In this document: piece by piece, positions 17,308 through 26,192 of the stretch
Layout of the letters: the number at the start of each line of letters is the position of its first letter
Position numbering within the stretch: position 1 is the first letter of the stretch
NCBI GenBank assembly: GCA_002368175.1
Contig: AP018172.1
Location: 5,893,001-5,957,000 of the forward strand
DNA from: Calothrix sp. NIES-2098
GTDB taxonomy: Bacteria > Cyanobacteriota > Cyanobacteriia > Cyanobacteriales > Nostocaceae
Direction: 5' to 3'
Length of the DNA: 64,000 nucleotides
Position numbers and translations under genes: made by a program
Notes under the pieces: model-generated
Seen by the model: only the letters and a program-made list of their open reading frames with translations
Told to the model about the DNA's origin: nothing
The model's database searches: none

Positions 17308-18618
17308 CTAGAAAGTCATCCACTTTTTCAGAGGTAGACCATCTGGGCCTACTAGGGGATTACCATCTTCTCCTACTTGTACTGCGGGAAGCTTATCTGT
17401 ATCTGCAACAGGAGTTCTAGTTACTGTTGTACCATCTGGATTTGTTGTCCAAATTTCATCCGCACCTGTGCCGTAATCGCGCCAGTAGATATCGGTTCTA
17501 CCATCATTATTGAAATCGCCAAATGTTGCTTGCGCGGTTGTGGAACTGGGTGCGAGGAAAGTTTGAGTAACAATAGTTCCGCCATCCATTAACCATGAGG
17601 TGTTTTCACCAGTGGACTGGTTGTGCCAGAAGATATCAGTCTTACCATCACCATTGAAATCAGCAATGCTAGATGTCCAGTTAGCGTCAAGAGTTGTTAG
17701 AGATGATTCGGTGAAGAAGACGTTATTTGGGATGAGAGAATTTGTCAGCCAAACTTTGTTCTCACCTGTTGTCGTGTTCCGCCACAAGAAGTCAGAACGC
17801 ATATCACCGTTAAAATCGCCAACGGTAAAATTCCAGCTGGGATCTTGTGATTGGAGAGAACTCTGATTAACTTGCGTACCATTGATAAACCAAGCGCTGT
17901 TTTCACCTGTGGCACTGCGCCAGAAGATATCAGTTATACCATTACCGTCGAAGTCAACCATAGTAGGAGTCCAGCTTGGATCGAGAGCATCAAGCTTGGT
18001 TCCACTTTTCACGGCTTGACCTGGGTTGGTAGCATCTACCAGCCAGAGGGCGTTTTCACCTGTTTGAGTGTTACGCCAGAAGATATCAGTTTTGCGATCG
18101 CCATCGAAATCCCCAATCAGTGGCGTCCAGGATGAGTCTAGGGTATCTAGAGGAACTAGCCTAGCAACATTTGTGCCATCCATCAGTACGATGGTATTTT
18201 GCCCTGTCACCTGATTGCGTAACAAGAAATCTGTCTTATTATCGCCGTTGAAATCGCCAATTTTGTAAACCGTTGATGCTAAATCGATTTGGCCCAAAGA
18301 ACCTTTAGCAGCAACGGTTGTTCCATCCATCAACCAAACCTGAGTGTCACCAGTTTGAGCATCAACCCAGATTTTATCTGTTTTGCCATCGCCGTTGAAA
18401 TCAGGCACGATCGCGGCACTACTTAAGTAGGGATTGGGATTATTGTTTGCTCCTCCAAATAAAGATTGTGCTGATACAGTATTTGGCACTTCACTTGTTA
18501 GTTCTGATGCAGAACTTCTATTTATATAACCAGAATTAGAAGCTCCATCAAAAGGAGATGCAGTTATTGCTAAAGGTGCTGATGACAAGCTATTTGTATC
18601 CAGCGATTTATCAGACAT
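17308..18618 (-). CDS. FG-GAP/VCBS repeat protein (predicted seven-bladed propeller)
   Basis: This 436-residue protein has seven repeats of about 45-50 residues. Each carries a calcium-binding loop of the type DFNGDGKTD followed by IFW or similar, and a strand such as ENSAWFING or TQVWLMDG. Seven repeats match an integrin-alpha-like beta-propeller. The first about 70 residues are Ser/Asn-rich with no classical signal peptide, so export could be by a type I or other route. Such proteins are often surface-attached or secreted in cyanobacteria. No adhesin or transporter gene is adjacent. The function is unknown beyond likely Ca-dependent binding. Confidence 0.85.
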   Translation of the reverse strand: MSDKSLDTNSLSSAPLAITASPFDGASNSGYINRSSASELTSEVPNTVSAQSLFGGANNNPNPYLSSAAIVPDFNGDGKTDKIWVDAQTGDTQVWLMDGTTVAAKGSLGQIDLASTVYKIGDFNGDNKTDFLLRNQVTGQNTIVLMDGTNVARLVPLDTLDSSWTPLIGDFDGDRKTDIFWRNTQTGENALWLVDATNPGQAVKSGTKLDALDPSWTPTMVDFDGNGITDIFWRSATGENSAWFINGTQVNQSSLQSQDPSWNFTVGDFNGDMRSDFLWRNTTTGENKVWLTNSLIPNNVFFTESSLTTLDANWTSSIADFNGDGKTDIFWHNQSTGENTSWLMDGGTIVTQTFLAPSSTTAQATFGDFNNDGRTDIYWRDYGTGADEIWTTNPDGTTVTRTPVADTDKLPAVQVGEDGNPLVGPDGLPLKKWMTF

Positions 18619-19261
18619 GGGGTGTTTTTATGGCTAGTTGTTATAAAAGTTTTAGCTTTTTTGGATAAATAATTTCTGTTCTTAAATAACATTTATTAGC
18701 CATTAAATATTTTTTTATAATTATTTGATTTTACTAAAAGCCAACATATATAAATATTGCTATCTCTTCTTATAGTTGATCTATCAAACATTATCAAGCT
18801 CATAATGAGCAATTAGAAAAAATATTTTGCCAATGTCATGTTTTATGGATAAAGCAATAAAGTCAATGTTTAACATAAAAATAAATATGGTAATGCTACA
18901 TAGGAAACTTTGTTTGAAATCTCAAATATGATATTTGAATTATGATATTTTGTACGCCCAATTTTGCATAAATTTTCAATACAAGTACATCCAATATGGA
19001 TTAAATCACGGATAAGATTTGGAATTACAATGTGATATAATTCAGATTTAGAAGAATATTAATAAATGATGACTTTGTATTGTGAAAAAATGATGCCTAA
19101 AGTTTGCTATAAGCACTCAAAATAATCGCCAAATGCTAGTAAATTTAAAAAATATTGCTAGATATACTGGAAATTAGTAACTACTTATAATAAGTGTGAT
19201 ATCTGCAATCTGTAGCGTTCAAAGGTTAAGATATCAGCATAATTTGAGATATAAACTAGCT
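18619..19261. other. AT-rich spacer between divergent FG-GAP and pepP genes
   Basis: About 640 bases, very AT-rich, with no HIP1 site that I can see. It should hold promoters for both flanking genes. The upstream extension of the pepP frame to GTG 19196 lies here and is probably not translated. No RNA gene or repeat is recognisable. Confidence 0.45.
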
Positions 19262-20569
19262 ATGCAAGCAGAATATCAGAAGCGTCGTCAGCAATTGATG
19301 TCAAAACTTGGTAATGGTACTGCCATTTTTCGCAGTGCGCCAATGGCTGTGATGCACAACGATGTTGAATACACTTATCGCCAAGACAGTGATTTCTTCT
19401 ATCTGACTGGGTTTAACGAACCGCAAGCGGTAGCTGTGTTAGCACCCAATCACCCAGAACATCAGTTTGTGTTGTTTGTCCAACCCAAGGATCGGGAAAA
19501 AGAAGTTTGGACTGGTTATCTCTGTGGAGTCGATGCAGCCAAAGAGTTGTATGGTGCTGATGAAGCTTACCCCATCCACGAACTAGATGAGAAATTACCC
19601 CAATATTTAGAAAAAGCCGATCGCATTTACTATCATCTCGGACGCGATCGCACTTTTAACGACACGGTTCTCAAACATTATCAAAGTCTCCTCCGGACTT
19701 ATCCCAAGCGGGGTACAGGGCCAATTGCGATTGAAGATACAGGCGCAATTCTCAGCAGCATGAGATTGGTAAAAAGTGAAGCTGAGTTGGAATTGATGCG
19801 TCAAGCAGCTGCGATCGCTATTGAAGCACATAATCATGCTCTGAAATTTACCGCACCGGGACGTTATGAGTATGAAGTTCAGGCAGAAATAGAACACATT
19901 TTCCGGTTGCGGGGTGCAATGGGGCCAGCCTATCCTTCCATTGTCGCTTCGGGTGTGAATGCTTGCGTCTTGCACTATATAGAGAATCAGCGCCAAATGC
20001 AGGATGGCGAATTACTGCTGATTGATGCTGGTTGTGCCTATGGCTATTACAACTCCGATATTACCCGGACATTTCCGGTAGGTGGTAAGTTTACACCAGA
20101 ACAAAAGATATTGTATGAGATTGTTTTAGAAGCTCAGAAAAAAGCGATCGCGCAAGTTCAACCGGGTAATCCCTTCAATTTAGTTCACGATACAGCCGTG
20201 CGCGTCCTTACAGAAGGCTTAGTAGAAGTTGGTATCCTCAAGGGCGAAGTTGATAAGTTAATTGAGGAAGAAAAATATAAGCCCTACTATATGCACCGTA
20301 CAAGTCATTGGCTAGGCTTGGATGTTCATGATGTCGGTGTTTATCAGCATGGTGAAAACCCCCAGATTTTACAACCAGGACAAATACTGACGGTAGAACC
20401 TGGATTGTATATTGTGCCAGATACCAAACTTGCAGAAGACCAACCTCAAACCGATCCGCGTTGGGTGGGGATTGGGATTCGCATTGAAGATGATGTGTTA
20501 GTAACCAGCACCGGACATGAAGTGTTAACGGCTGGAGTTCCCAAAGAAGTGGATGAAGTTGAAAGATAA
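19262..20569 (+). CDS. pepP: Xaa-Pro aminopeptidase (aminopeptidase P)
   Basis: A cytosolic M24B metallopeptidase that removes an N-terminal residue before proline. The first half holds the N-terminal creatinase-like domain (AVMHNDVEYTYRQDSDFFYLTGF). The C-terminal pita-bread domain carries the five metal ligands: two Asp in IDAGCAYGYYNSDITRTF, His in HRTSHWLGLDVHDVG, Glu in VEPGLY and Glu in IRIEDDVLVT. I use ATG 19262 (435 aa), which gives the family's normal length of about 440; the frame is open back to a GTG at 19196. Confidence 0.93.
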   Translation: MQAEYQKRRQQLMSKLGNGTAIFRSAPMAVMHNDVEYTYRQDSDFFYLTGFNEPQAVAVLAPNHPEHQFVLFVQPKDREKEVWTGYLCGVDAAKELYGADEAYPIHELDEKLPQYLEKADRIYYHLGRDRTFNDTVLKHYQSLLRTYPKRGTGPIAIEDTGAILSSMRLVKSEAELELMRQAAAIAIEAHNHALKFTAPGRYEYEVQAEIEHIFRLRGAMGPAYPSIVASGVNACVLHYIENQRQMQDGELLLIDAGCAYGYYNSDITRTFPVGGKFTPEQKILYEIVLEAQKKAIAQVQPGNPFNLVHDTAVRVLTEGLVEVGILKGEVDKLIEEEKYKPYYMHRTSHWLGLDVHDVGVYQHGENPQILQPGQILTVEPGLYIVPDTKLAEDQPQTDPRWVGIGIRIEDDVLVTSTGHEVLTAGVPKEVDEVER

Positions 20570-20617
20570 CTCCCAATTTACAGCAGTTTTCTCATATTTC
20601 AACCATATCTATCGTAG

Positions 20618-20638
20618 GGGCACAGCACTGCTGTGCCC
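20618..20638. repeat. Perfect palindrome, REP-like
   Basis: GGGCACAGCA and TGCTGTGCCC flank a single C. Very similar GC-rich palindromes preceded by GTAGG are widely dispersed in Nostocales genomes. Here it lies 20 bases after the stop of a minus-strand small ORF and 48 bases after pepP, so it may also act as a terminator. Confidence 0.7.
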
Positions 20639-20657
20639 GTAGATCTGTAACGCTTCT

Positions 20658-20792
20658 TCAGTTTTCCTCCGGTTCCAGCAATTCCCAAATCAGGAAGGCT
20701 AACTCGATCGCAACACCTGAACCAGGGACAAATAAATCAGCAATTAAAGGAATCAGAAATAACACAACCGCCATCAGCTTCTTAGCTTTCAT
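20658..20792 (-). CDS. Small hydrophobic protein, 44 aa
   Basis: A 44-codon frame (ATG 20792) encodes a short Lys-rich start (MKAKK), a hydrophobic segment (LMAVVLFLIPLIADLF), a Gly/Pro turn, a second hydrophobic segment (GVAIELAFLIWELL) and an acidic end (EPEEN). This looks like a real membrane microprotein or helical hairpin. A strong palindrome follows its stop codon. It is divergent from the NB-ARC/TPR gene by 170 bases. The function is unknown. Confidence 0.5.
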   Translation of the reverse strand: MKAKKLMAVVLFLIPLIADLFVPGSGVAIELAFLIWELLEPEEN

Positions 20793-20962
20793 TCACTTAA
20801 CCTCAAACGCTGAAGCAAAGGTAGATTTGGGGTAGTAAATGGAAGCAAAAGCGGGTGTTTTTTGGCTGTAATGCGTGAATCTGCCGAGCCTTGAGTTTGG
20901 GGATGCTAGATTAAGTTTGGGGAATCCCGAAACTTTGTCGCAAATTTGGGCAAGAATAACCG

Positions 20963-23602
20963 ATGGCGCGTGTTAGCTATGGTGATTATGTTATAGCGCG
21001 GGTAAGGACGCTGTTAGAAAGGTTTTTGGCTTATGTCAATGACGAGTTAGAAGACGGCGAACTTTATAAAATTGCTCTCAACTGGGAAACACCGCAGCAA
21101 GTAATAGTCAGAACACAGCTAAGAGTTTTGGCGGAACTTAGCGGTTTGAGCAAAGAACAAGTCCGAGACTCACTAAATGCGCTTAAAGATTTTGTAGAAA
21201 TTCTCGAAGACTTGCGCGAACACAAGCGAGGTTCAGAGAATTGGCACTTTCGGCTGACGCTTTGGCATGATAAAAGCGACAAACACGGGAATTTACAGAA
21301 ATTTGATGCTGAATGGCAAAGCCGACGCGAAAAATTACCTGGTGTACAGCGTGCGGAAGGTAGAAAAGCTAAACTTTCGCCTACCCGTTACGAAAATATT
21401 CCCTTGAGTGGGGTAGTGGAGTTTGTCGGACGAGAAACGGAATTGCAAAACCTCCATCAACTGTTGCAGTCAAATCAACAGGTAGCCATTGCAGCTATTG
21501 CGGGGATGGGTGGAGTCGGGAAAACAGAACTAGCACTGCAATATGCGAATTTGCACCGCGTCACTTATCAAGGCGGAATTTGCTGGTTGTCTGCATTACA
21601 GGATGTGGGGGTGCAATTGGTGCAGTTTGCGCGTAATCAGCTGCAATTGAACATCCCAGATGATTTAGATTTAGTTGGGAGAGTCCAATTTTGCCTCACA
21701 AAATGGCATGAGGGTGAGGTTTTATTGGTAATTGATAACGTTACTAATTATCGAGAGGAAGTTAGGAGTTATTTAGAGTCTGTTCCTTTCCGGTTTAAGC
21801 AGTTAATTACCACGCGGGAAAAATTACAGCCGCAGATAGTGCGATTAGATTTAGATGTGCTGACACCACTAGCGGCAATGCAGTTATTAAAATCTATAGT
21901 TGGTAGAGAAAGACTGCGGCGTGAGGCGTTAGTTGCGAGAAAACTTTGTAAATGGCTGGGATATTTGCCCTTGGGTTTGGAATTAGTCGGGCGTTATTTG
22001 TTAGTTGATGAGGAATTAACCCTAGCAGAAATGCTGCAAGACTTGGAAAATGAGCGTTTAAAGCATGAGGCTTTAGAACAAGTTCCCCAAGAAATGGCTG
22101 TTAAGTTGGGTGTTGCTGCTGCTTTTGAATTGAGTTGGCGACGGTTGCGAGAAAATGCTCAACGCTTAGGTTGTCTTCTGAGTTTATTTGCCCTAGCTCC
22201 GATTCCTTGGGAGTTGGTAGAGGGTATAACAATAAATAATGCGGCTCAAGATTGGAAAAAAGCTAGACGAGATTTGTTACAGTTACATCTACTCCAGCCC
22301 AAAGGTGAGGGAATCTATCAACTACATCCCCTACTGCGGGAGTTTTTCCAAGATAAGCTTACAGGTTTAGAACAAGCAGAGGATTTTAAGCGTTCTGTTT
22401 GCGGAGTGATGGTAGCAGTTGCTAAAAATATTCCTGACACTCCCACACTTCAGCAAATTAAAACTTTTTCCCCTGCCATACCTCATTTAGCTGAAGTAGC
22501 TAGTAATTTGATTCAATACATCAATGATGAGGATTTAATTTGGCCACTCATCGCTAACGCTCGATTCTACAATGGTCGGGGGTTGTATGTTCAGGCTGAA
22601 CCTTGGTATAAGAAGTGTCTAGAAATTACCAAAAAGCGCTTTGGTCAAGAACATCCTAATGTTGCATCTAGCCTCAATAGCTTGGCGTTACTCTACCATT
22701 CACAAGGCAGATACAGTGAAGCTGAACCTCTGTATCTGCAAGCTTTGGAACTAGCACAAAACCTGCTGGGTAAGAACCATTCAGATGTTGCATCTAGCCT
22801 TCACAACTTGGCAGCACTCTACCATTCACAAAGCAGATACAGCGAAGCCGAACCTTTGTATCTGAAAGCTTTAGCACTTAAGCGACATCTGCTAGGTGAA
22901 GAACATCTAGATGTTGCATCTAGCCTCAACAGCTTGGCGGAATTTTACCGTTCCCAAGGCAGATACAGCGATGCTGAACCCTTGTACATCCAAACTTTGG
23001 TACTCAGGCGCAAACTGCTGAAGGAAGAACATCCAGATATTGCACTTAGCCTCAACAACTTGGCATTACTCTACTACTCCCAAAAAAAATACAGTGAAGC
23101 CGAACCCCTTTACCTGCACGCTTTAAAAATATGGCGACACCTGTTAGGTAAAGAACATCCCAATGTTGCATCTAGCCTCAACAACTTGGCGACACTTTAC
23201 TATTCCCAAGGTAGATATATCGAAGCTGAACCTCTTTACCTGCAAGCTTTAGCACTTAGGCAACACCTGCTAGGAGAGAAACATCCTGATGTTGCACTTA
23301 GCCTCAACAACTTAGCGGGACTCTACCGTTCCCAAGGTAGATACATAGAAGCTGAACCTCTTTACTTGCACGCTTTAGCACTTAGGCAACACCTGCTAGG
23401 AGAGAAACATCCTGATGTTGCACTTAGCCTTAACAACCTAGCAGAACTCTACCGTTCCCAAGGTAGATACAGCGAGGCTGAACCTCTTTACTTGCACGCT
23501 TTAGATATTTTTGAGCAACGCTTAGGAATGAATCATCCTTATACTGTGACTGTGCGTAAAAATTTAGCATATTTACGCGATCGCCTCAACTCACAACAGT
23601 AA
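20963..23602 (+). CDS. NB-ARC/TPR (NLR-like) STAND ATPase
   Basis: This 879-residue protein has three parts. Residues 1-115 are a compact domain (ANDELED-like segment YVNDELEDGELYKIALNW, ending in WHFRLTLWHD) that recurs at the N-terminus of cyanobacterial STAND proteins; I cannot name its activity. Residues about 150-480 are an NB-ARC-type NTPase with P-loop GMGGVGKTELA (about 180), Walker B VLLVIDNV and GxP motif YLPLGLEL. Residues about 535-866 are eight kinesin-light-chain-type TPR repeats of 42 residues (SEAEPLYLQAL...EHPNVASSLNNLA). Proteins of this architecture are signal-switch ATPases, some acting in immunity or programmed death. No effector gene is evident beside it apart from the 44-aa hydrophobic ORF. 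Confidence 0.85.
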   Translation: MARVSYGDYVIARVRTLLERFLAYVNDELEDGELYKIALNWETPQQVIVRTQLRVLAELSGLSKEQVRDSLNALKDFVEILEDLREHKRGSENWHFRLTLWHDKSDKHGNLQKFDAEWQSRREKLPGVQRAEGRKAKLSPTRYENIPLSGVVEFVGRETELQNLHQLLQSNQQVAIAAIAGMGGVGKTELALQYANLHRVTYQGGICWLSALQDVGVQLVQFARNQLQLNIPDDLDLVGRVQFCLTKWHEGEVLLVIDNVTNYREEVRSYLESVPFRFKQLITTREKLQPQIVRLDLDVLTPLAAMQLLKSIVGRERLRREALVARKLCKWLGYLPLGLELVGRYLLVDEELTLAEMLQDLENERLKHEALEQVPQEMAVKLGVAAAFELSWRRLRENAQRLGCLLSLFALAPIPWELVEGITINNAAQDWKKARRDLLQLHLLQPKGEGIYQLHPLLREFFQDKLTGLEQAEDFKRSVCGVMVAVAKNIPDTPTLQQIKTFSPAIPHLAEVASNLIQYINDEDLIWPLIANARFYNGRGLYVQAEPWYKKCLEITKKRFGQEHPNVASSLNSLALLYHSQGRYSEAEPLYLQALELAQNLLGKNHSDVASSLHNLAALYHSQSRYSEAEPLYLKALALKRHLLGEEHLDVASSLNSLAEFYRSQGRYSDAEPLYIQTLVLRRKLLKEEHPDIALSLNNLALLYYSQKKYSEAEPLYLHALKIWRHLLGKEHPNVASSLNNLATLYYSQGRYIEAEPLYLQALALRQHLLGEKHPDVALSLNNLAGLYRSQGRYIEAEPLYLHALALRQHLLGEKHPDVALSLNNLAELYRSQGRYSEAEPLYLHALDIFEQRLGMNHPYTVTVRKNLAYLRDRLNSQQ
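22590..23520 (+). repeat. 126-bp coding repeats (TPR units)
   Basis: Eight tandem 126-base units encode the TPRs. The sixth and seventh (about 23225-23350 and 23351-23476) are almost identical at DNA level, including CTAGGAGAGAAACATCCTGA, which indicates recent duplication or homogenisation. Confidence 0.8.
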
Positions 23603-23639
23603 AATTTAAGTTCTGAACCTCATCAGTCAAGCTTTTATC

Positions 23640-23905
23640 TCCAAGTTCCGAGTTCCGAACTCGAAGTTTCATGCTCTGAACTCAAAGTTTCGAGTTCCAA
23701 ACACGAATGTTCAGGTTCCAAACGAGAACGTTCCTGTTCTGAGGTGGAATGATGGTGTTCCGAAGGCGATCGCTCGACCTTTTTACTCGAAGTTTCCTGT
23801 TCTAAAGTGGAACGATCGTGTTCTGAAGGCGATCGCTTCACCTTTTTACTCGAAGTTTCCTGTTCTGAGGTGGAATGGTGGCGTTCCGAAGGCGATCTCT
23901 CGACT
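23640..23905. repeat. 63-bp tandem repeat with shorter degenerate sub-repeats
   Basis: Units beginning GTTCYGAAGGCGAT start at 23757, 23820 and 23883, exactly 63 bases apart, and share ACTCGAAGTTTCCTGTTC. To the left (23640-23756) the same letters continue as degenerate units of about 12-24 bases (GAGTTCC, CGAAGTTTC). On the minus strand the array stays open as a Ser/Glu-rich peptide with a 21-residue period, but the only start is a GTG inside the repeat and there is no ribosome site, so I annotate it as non-coding repeat. Confidence 0.8.
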
Positions 23906-24249
23906 TAAATTGTAGAATGATGAGCGATCGCTAGTGAAGGTTGTGAGATGAGTGTGAGAGCGATCGCTAGTTTTTCAAGAAACAAATACTTTGGAAATGT
24001 TGGGTTTTGTTCCTCAACCCAAGCTACATAGTTTGAAAGCGATCGCTTTTGTTCAAAGTGTCAAATTAGGTGCAAGCGATCGCAGTTATTTGCAACCTAG
24101 TAAAAGTTCTTATGCTAATTATCTTATCAGTATTCTAAGAAGCAGCTAAATTCATCCTCAAATCTGCTCGCCTGGTTTTCAATGAGATTCTCCACACACT
24201 ATTAACTCATCAACTTCATTACAAATTAAAACTTGCCGCTTATGATGGT
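23906..24249. other. HIP1-rich spacer upstream of the deacetylase
   Basis: About 340 bases with four GCGATCGC octamers within some 160 bases (23925-24085), an unusually dense cluster. No gene is visible. Confidence 0.5.
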
Positions 24250-25125
24250 GTGAGTTTTTGGCACCCTGATGTGACACACAATCAATACCAGCGACAAAAG
24301 ATAATTAGTGGAGTAGCGATCGCTTTTTCAGTAACAGCTTGTAGTATTAATCCCATAGGTATTAACTCACCATTAAAAACTCAACAGATAAGTAGTAAAC
24401 TTCACGCTGTAGCAGTACCGCAACCAAAGATTATCAGCCAAGATAATCCCCAATCGCAGCCATCAACTAAAGTAGAAAACCTCTCTTTTCGCCTCCCAGA
24501 GAAGTTTCAGGGACAAACTGTGTATCATGTTCAACCTAATAATAACGAGAAAGTTATCGCCCTGAGCATTGATGATGGCCCCTGGCCCAAAACTACCTTA
24601 CAAATGCTGGATATTCTCAAGCAAAATGATGTGAAAGCAACATTTTTTTGGGTAGGTCAAGCTTTACAAGCTAATCCCGAAATTGCCAAGCAAGTAGTAG
24701 CCGAAGGGCACGCGATCGGTAATCATACTTGGCATCATTGGTATCGACGCATGGATGAAGCCACAGCCAAAAATGAAATTGAGCGCACAAACGAACTTAT
24801 TTACAAAACTACGGGAGTTAAAACTACTTTGTTTCGCCCTCCCGGAGGAGTATTAAATAACGGATTGGCTGCTTACGCTAAAAGCCAAAAAGATGCTGTA
24901 ATCATGTGGTCGCAAACTTCCGCCGATACCGATCCTCATGCTAAGTATCAAGTATTTATCAAGAACGTCTTAAGAGATGCCAAACCAGGATCTATTGTAT
25001 TAATGCATGACGGCGGAGGCGATCGCCAAAGAACTGTCCAAGCCTTGCCAGAAATTATTAGCAGACTCAAACAACAAGGCTATCGATTTGTCACAGTCCC
25101 CGAATTACTAGAAATGCAAAAATAA
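24250..25125 (+). CDS. Polysaccharide deacetylase (CE4 family), probable lipoprotein
   Basis: This 291-residue protein has the NodB-homology domain: motif 1 SIDDGPWP (catalytic Asp-Asp near residue 107), motif 2 HTWHHW (metal His near 158-162), motif 3 RPPGGVLN, then WSQTSADTDP and a late MHDGGG. The family removes N-acetyl groups from peptidoglycan, chitin-like or exopolysaccharide chains outside the membrane. A hydrophobic segment near residues 18-30 ending in SVTAC suggests lipid anchoring. The start is GTG 24250; the region before it is repetitive, so the N-terminus is less certain. Confidence 0.87.
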   Translation: MSFWHPDVTHNQYQRQKIISGVAIAFSVTACSINPIGINSPLKTQQISSKLHAVAVPQPKIISQDNPQSQPSTKVENLSFRLPEKFQGQTVYHVQPNNNEKVIALSIDDGPWPKTTLQMLDILKQNDVKATFFWVGQALQANPEIAKQVVAEGHAIGNHTWHHWYRRMDEATAKNEIERTNELIYKTTGVKTTLFRPPGGVLNNGLAAYAKSQKDAVIMWSQTSADTDPHAKYQVFIKNVLRDAKPGSIVLMHDGGGDRQRTVQALPEIISRLKQQGYRFVTVPELLEMQK

Positions 25126-25137
25126 ATTATTGGGCAT

Positions 25138-25185
25138 GGGGCATAAGGGATAGGGCATTGGTTATTTACCCTTCCCTTATGCCCC
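25138..25185. terminator. Bidirectional stem-loop between convergent genes
   Basis: GGGGCATAAGGGA (25138-25150) pairs perfectly over 13 bp with TCCCTTATGCCCC (25173-25185), between the deacetylase stop and the stop of the minus-strand gene at 25188. Confidence 0.7.
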
Positions 25186-25187
25186 AA

Positions 25188-25577
25188 TTACTCACTCATC
25201 GCCCTAGCGCAGGCTTGGGCTTCCTGCCAAATTTTATGCAAGAAGAACTCAGTGCGATCGCTCATTTTCGTAACGAACACGCCTACAGCTTCCTCTGAAC
25301 CATTAGACAGCCAAGAACCCCGGAGGGTGACTTCCAGATATTCAGTATCACAGGTAGACAGTGCCATGATTTCACTGTCATTGCGTATTACCTCAGCCTT
25401 GAGCTTTTCTACTCCTGGTAAATCAACAGGAAGCAAAAAGGAAGCCGTGCTGGGTTCAACACAAATAGATTGACCGACTCGCAGTGCCAAAATTACGCGC
25501 TGTGATACCCATTCCTCCAGCGAGAGATTCAAGCACTCTAAGTAAAAGCTCCTTTCGGTGTAAGTTAATTTCAGCAT
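25188..25577 (-). CDS. Conserved cyanobacterial protein downstream of an HNH gene, 129 aa
   Basis: I choose ATG 25577 because the longer frame to 25736 overlaps the HNH gene and has non-protein-like composition before this Met. The 129-residue product starts MLKLTYTERSFYLECL and continues with EEWVSQRVILALRVG. It ends in an acidic/aromatic helix (FFLHKIWQEAQACAR). I recall similar hypothetical proteins in other filamentous cyanobacteria but no assigned function. It lies 16 bases after the HNH gene, with AGGAG upstream, so the two are probably translated from one message. Confidence 0.7.
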   Translation of the reverse strand: MLKLTYTERSFYLECLNLSLEEWVSQRVILALRVGQSICVEPSTASFLLPVDLPGVEKLKAEVIRNDSEIMALSTCDTEYLEVTLRGSWLSNGSEEAVGVFVTKMSDRTEFFLHKIWQEAQACARAMSE

Positions 25578-25593
25578 TCCTTCTGCTCTCCTG

Positions 25594-26112
25594 TTATTCC
25601 AGGTTTGCTTGCACATTGTTCCAGAACTGCTCGGCAAAAGAAATCGCCGGATGCACTGGTGCTTTGGGTTTGGTACGCAGTTGCATACCCGCCTCAGATG
25701 GGGTGCGATTCCCTTTATAGGAGTTACATCTTTCACAAGCTATGACTACGTTATTCCATGTGTGCGGGCCGCCTTGCGATCGCGGAATTACATGATCTAG
25801 CGTTAGAGATTTTTTACTACCGCAATATTGGCAACTGTGATGGTCTCGTCGCAATACTTCTCGCCGATTCACTGGCGGAACTTTCCACGTCCGTTCGCCA
25901 GAAGCAATTTTCAGACGAATGTGTTTTGGCACATCAAGTATCAAGCTGGGGGAATGGATTTTCCATCCGGCGTCTGTAGACAAACTTAATGGTTCAGCTT
26001 TGTTTGTCACTAACAGTACAATAGCTCGCTTGATATTGACCCGACACAGTGGCAAGTAATTTTGAGAAAATACCACTACGGATTGCTCTAACACTTGCAT
26101 CGCGATCGTCAC
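25594..26112 (-). CDS. HNH endonuclease family protein
   Basis: This 172-residue protein has a C-terminal HNH domain: CQYCGSKKSL, LDHVIPRSQGG (the His-containing motif, about residue 106), NNVVIACERCNSYKGNRT. Two CxxC pairs bind a structural zinc. The N-terminal 80 residues (VLEQSVVVFSQNYLPLCRVN) are typical of a conserved cyanobacterial HNH subgroup of unknown target. It starts at GTG 26112 with AAGGAG eight bases upstream. It is not next to a methylase, phage gene or intron, so a housekeeping or homing-derived role is open. Confidence 0.88.
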   Translation of the reverse strand: MTIAMQVLEQSVVVFSQNYLPLCRVNIKRAIVLLVTNKAEPLSLSTDAGWKIHSPSLILDVPKHIRLKIASGERTWKVPPVNRREVLRRDHHSCQYCGSKKSLTLDHVIPRSQGGPHTWNNVVIACERCNSYKGNRTPSEAGMQLRTKPKAPVHPAISFAEQFWNNVQANLE

Positions 26113-26128
26113 AGCTTGACTCCTTATT

Positions 26129-26164
26129 AAAAAACCCCCGCTTCTTTTTTAACTGAAGCGGGGG
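26129..26164 (-). terminator. Strong rho-independent terminator (minus strand)
   Basis: Ten-bp stem CCCCCGCTTC (26135-26144) / GAAGCGGGGG (26155-26164), followed on the minus strand by a six-U run (A residues 26129-26134). It lies 29 bases after the stop of the small minus-strand frame at 26193 and just before the HNH start, so it separates these units. Confidence 0.85.
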
Positions 26165-26192
26165 TGGGAAATTGACCTCAAAGTTTTCTGGT

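Noticed and set aside
22590..23520. Regular repeats that could be taken for a CRISPR array
   Set aside because: The period is 126 bases, the repeats are in frame and encode TPR units of the NB-ARC protein; there are no short palindromic repeats with unique spacers.
23635..23841. Minus-strand 68-codon frame in the tandem repeat as a gene
   Set aside because: It starts at a GTG inside the repeat, has no ribosome site, and its open frame follows from the 63-base period.
25578..25736. Longer N-terminus of the gene at 25188 overlapping the HNH gene
   Set aside because: The extra 53 residues are an antisense-like, Cys/Arg-rich translation of HNH coding DNA in another frame; a proper start follows at 25577.
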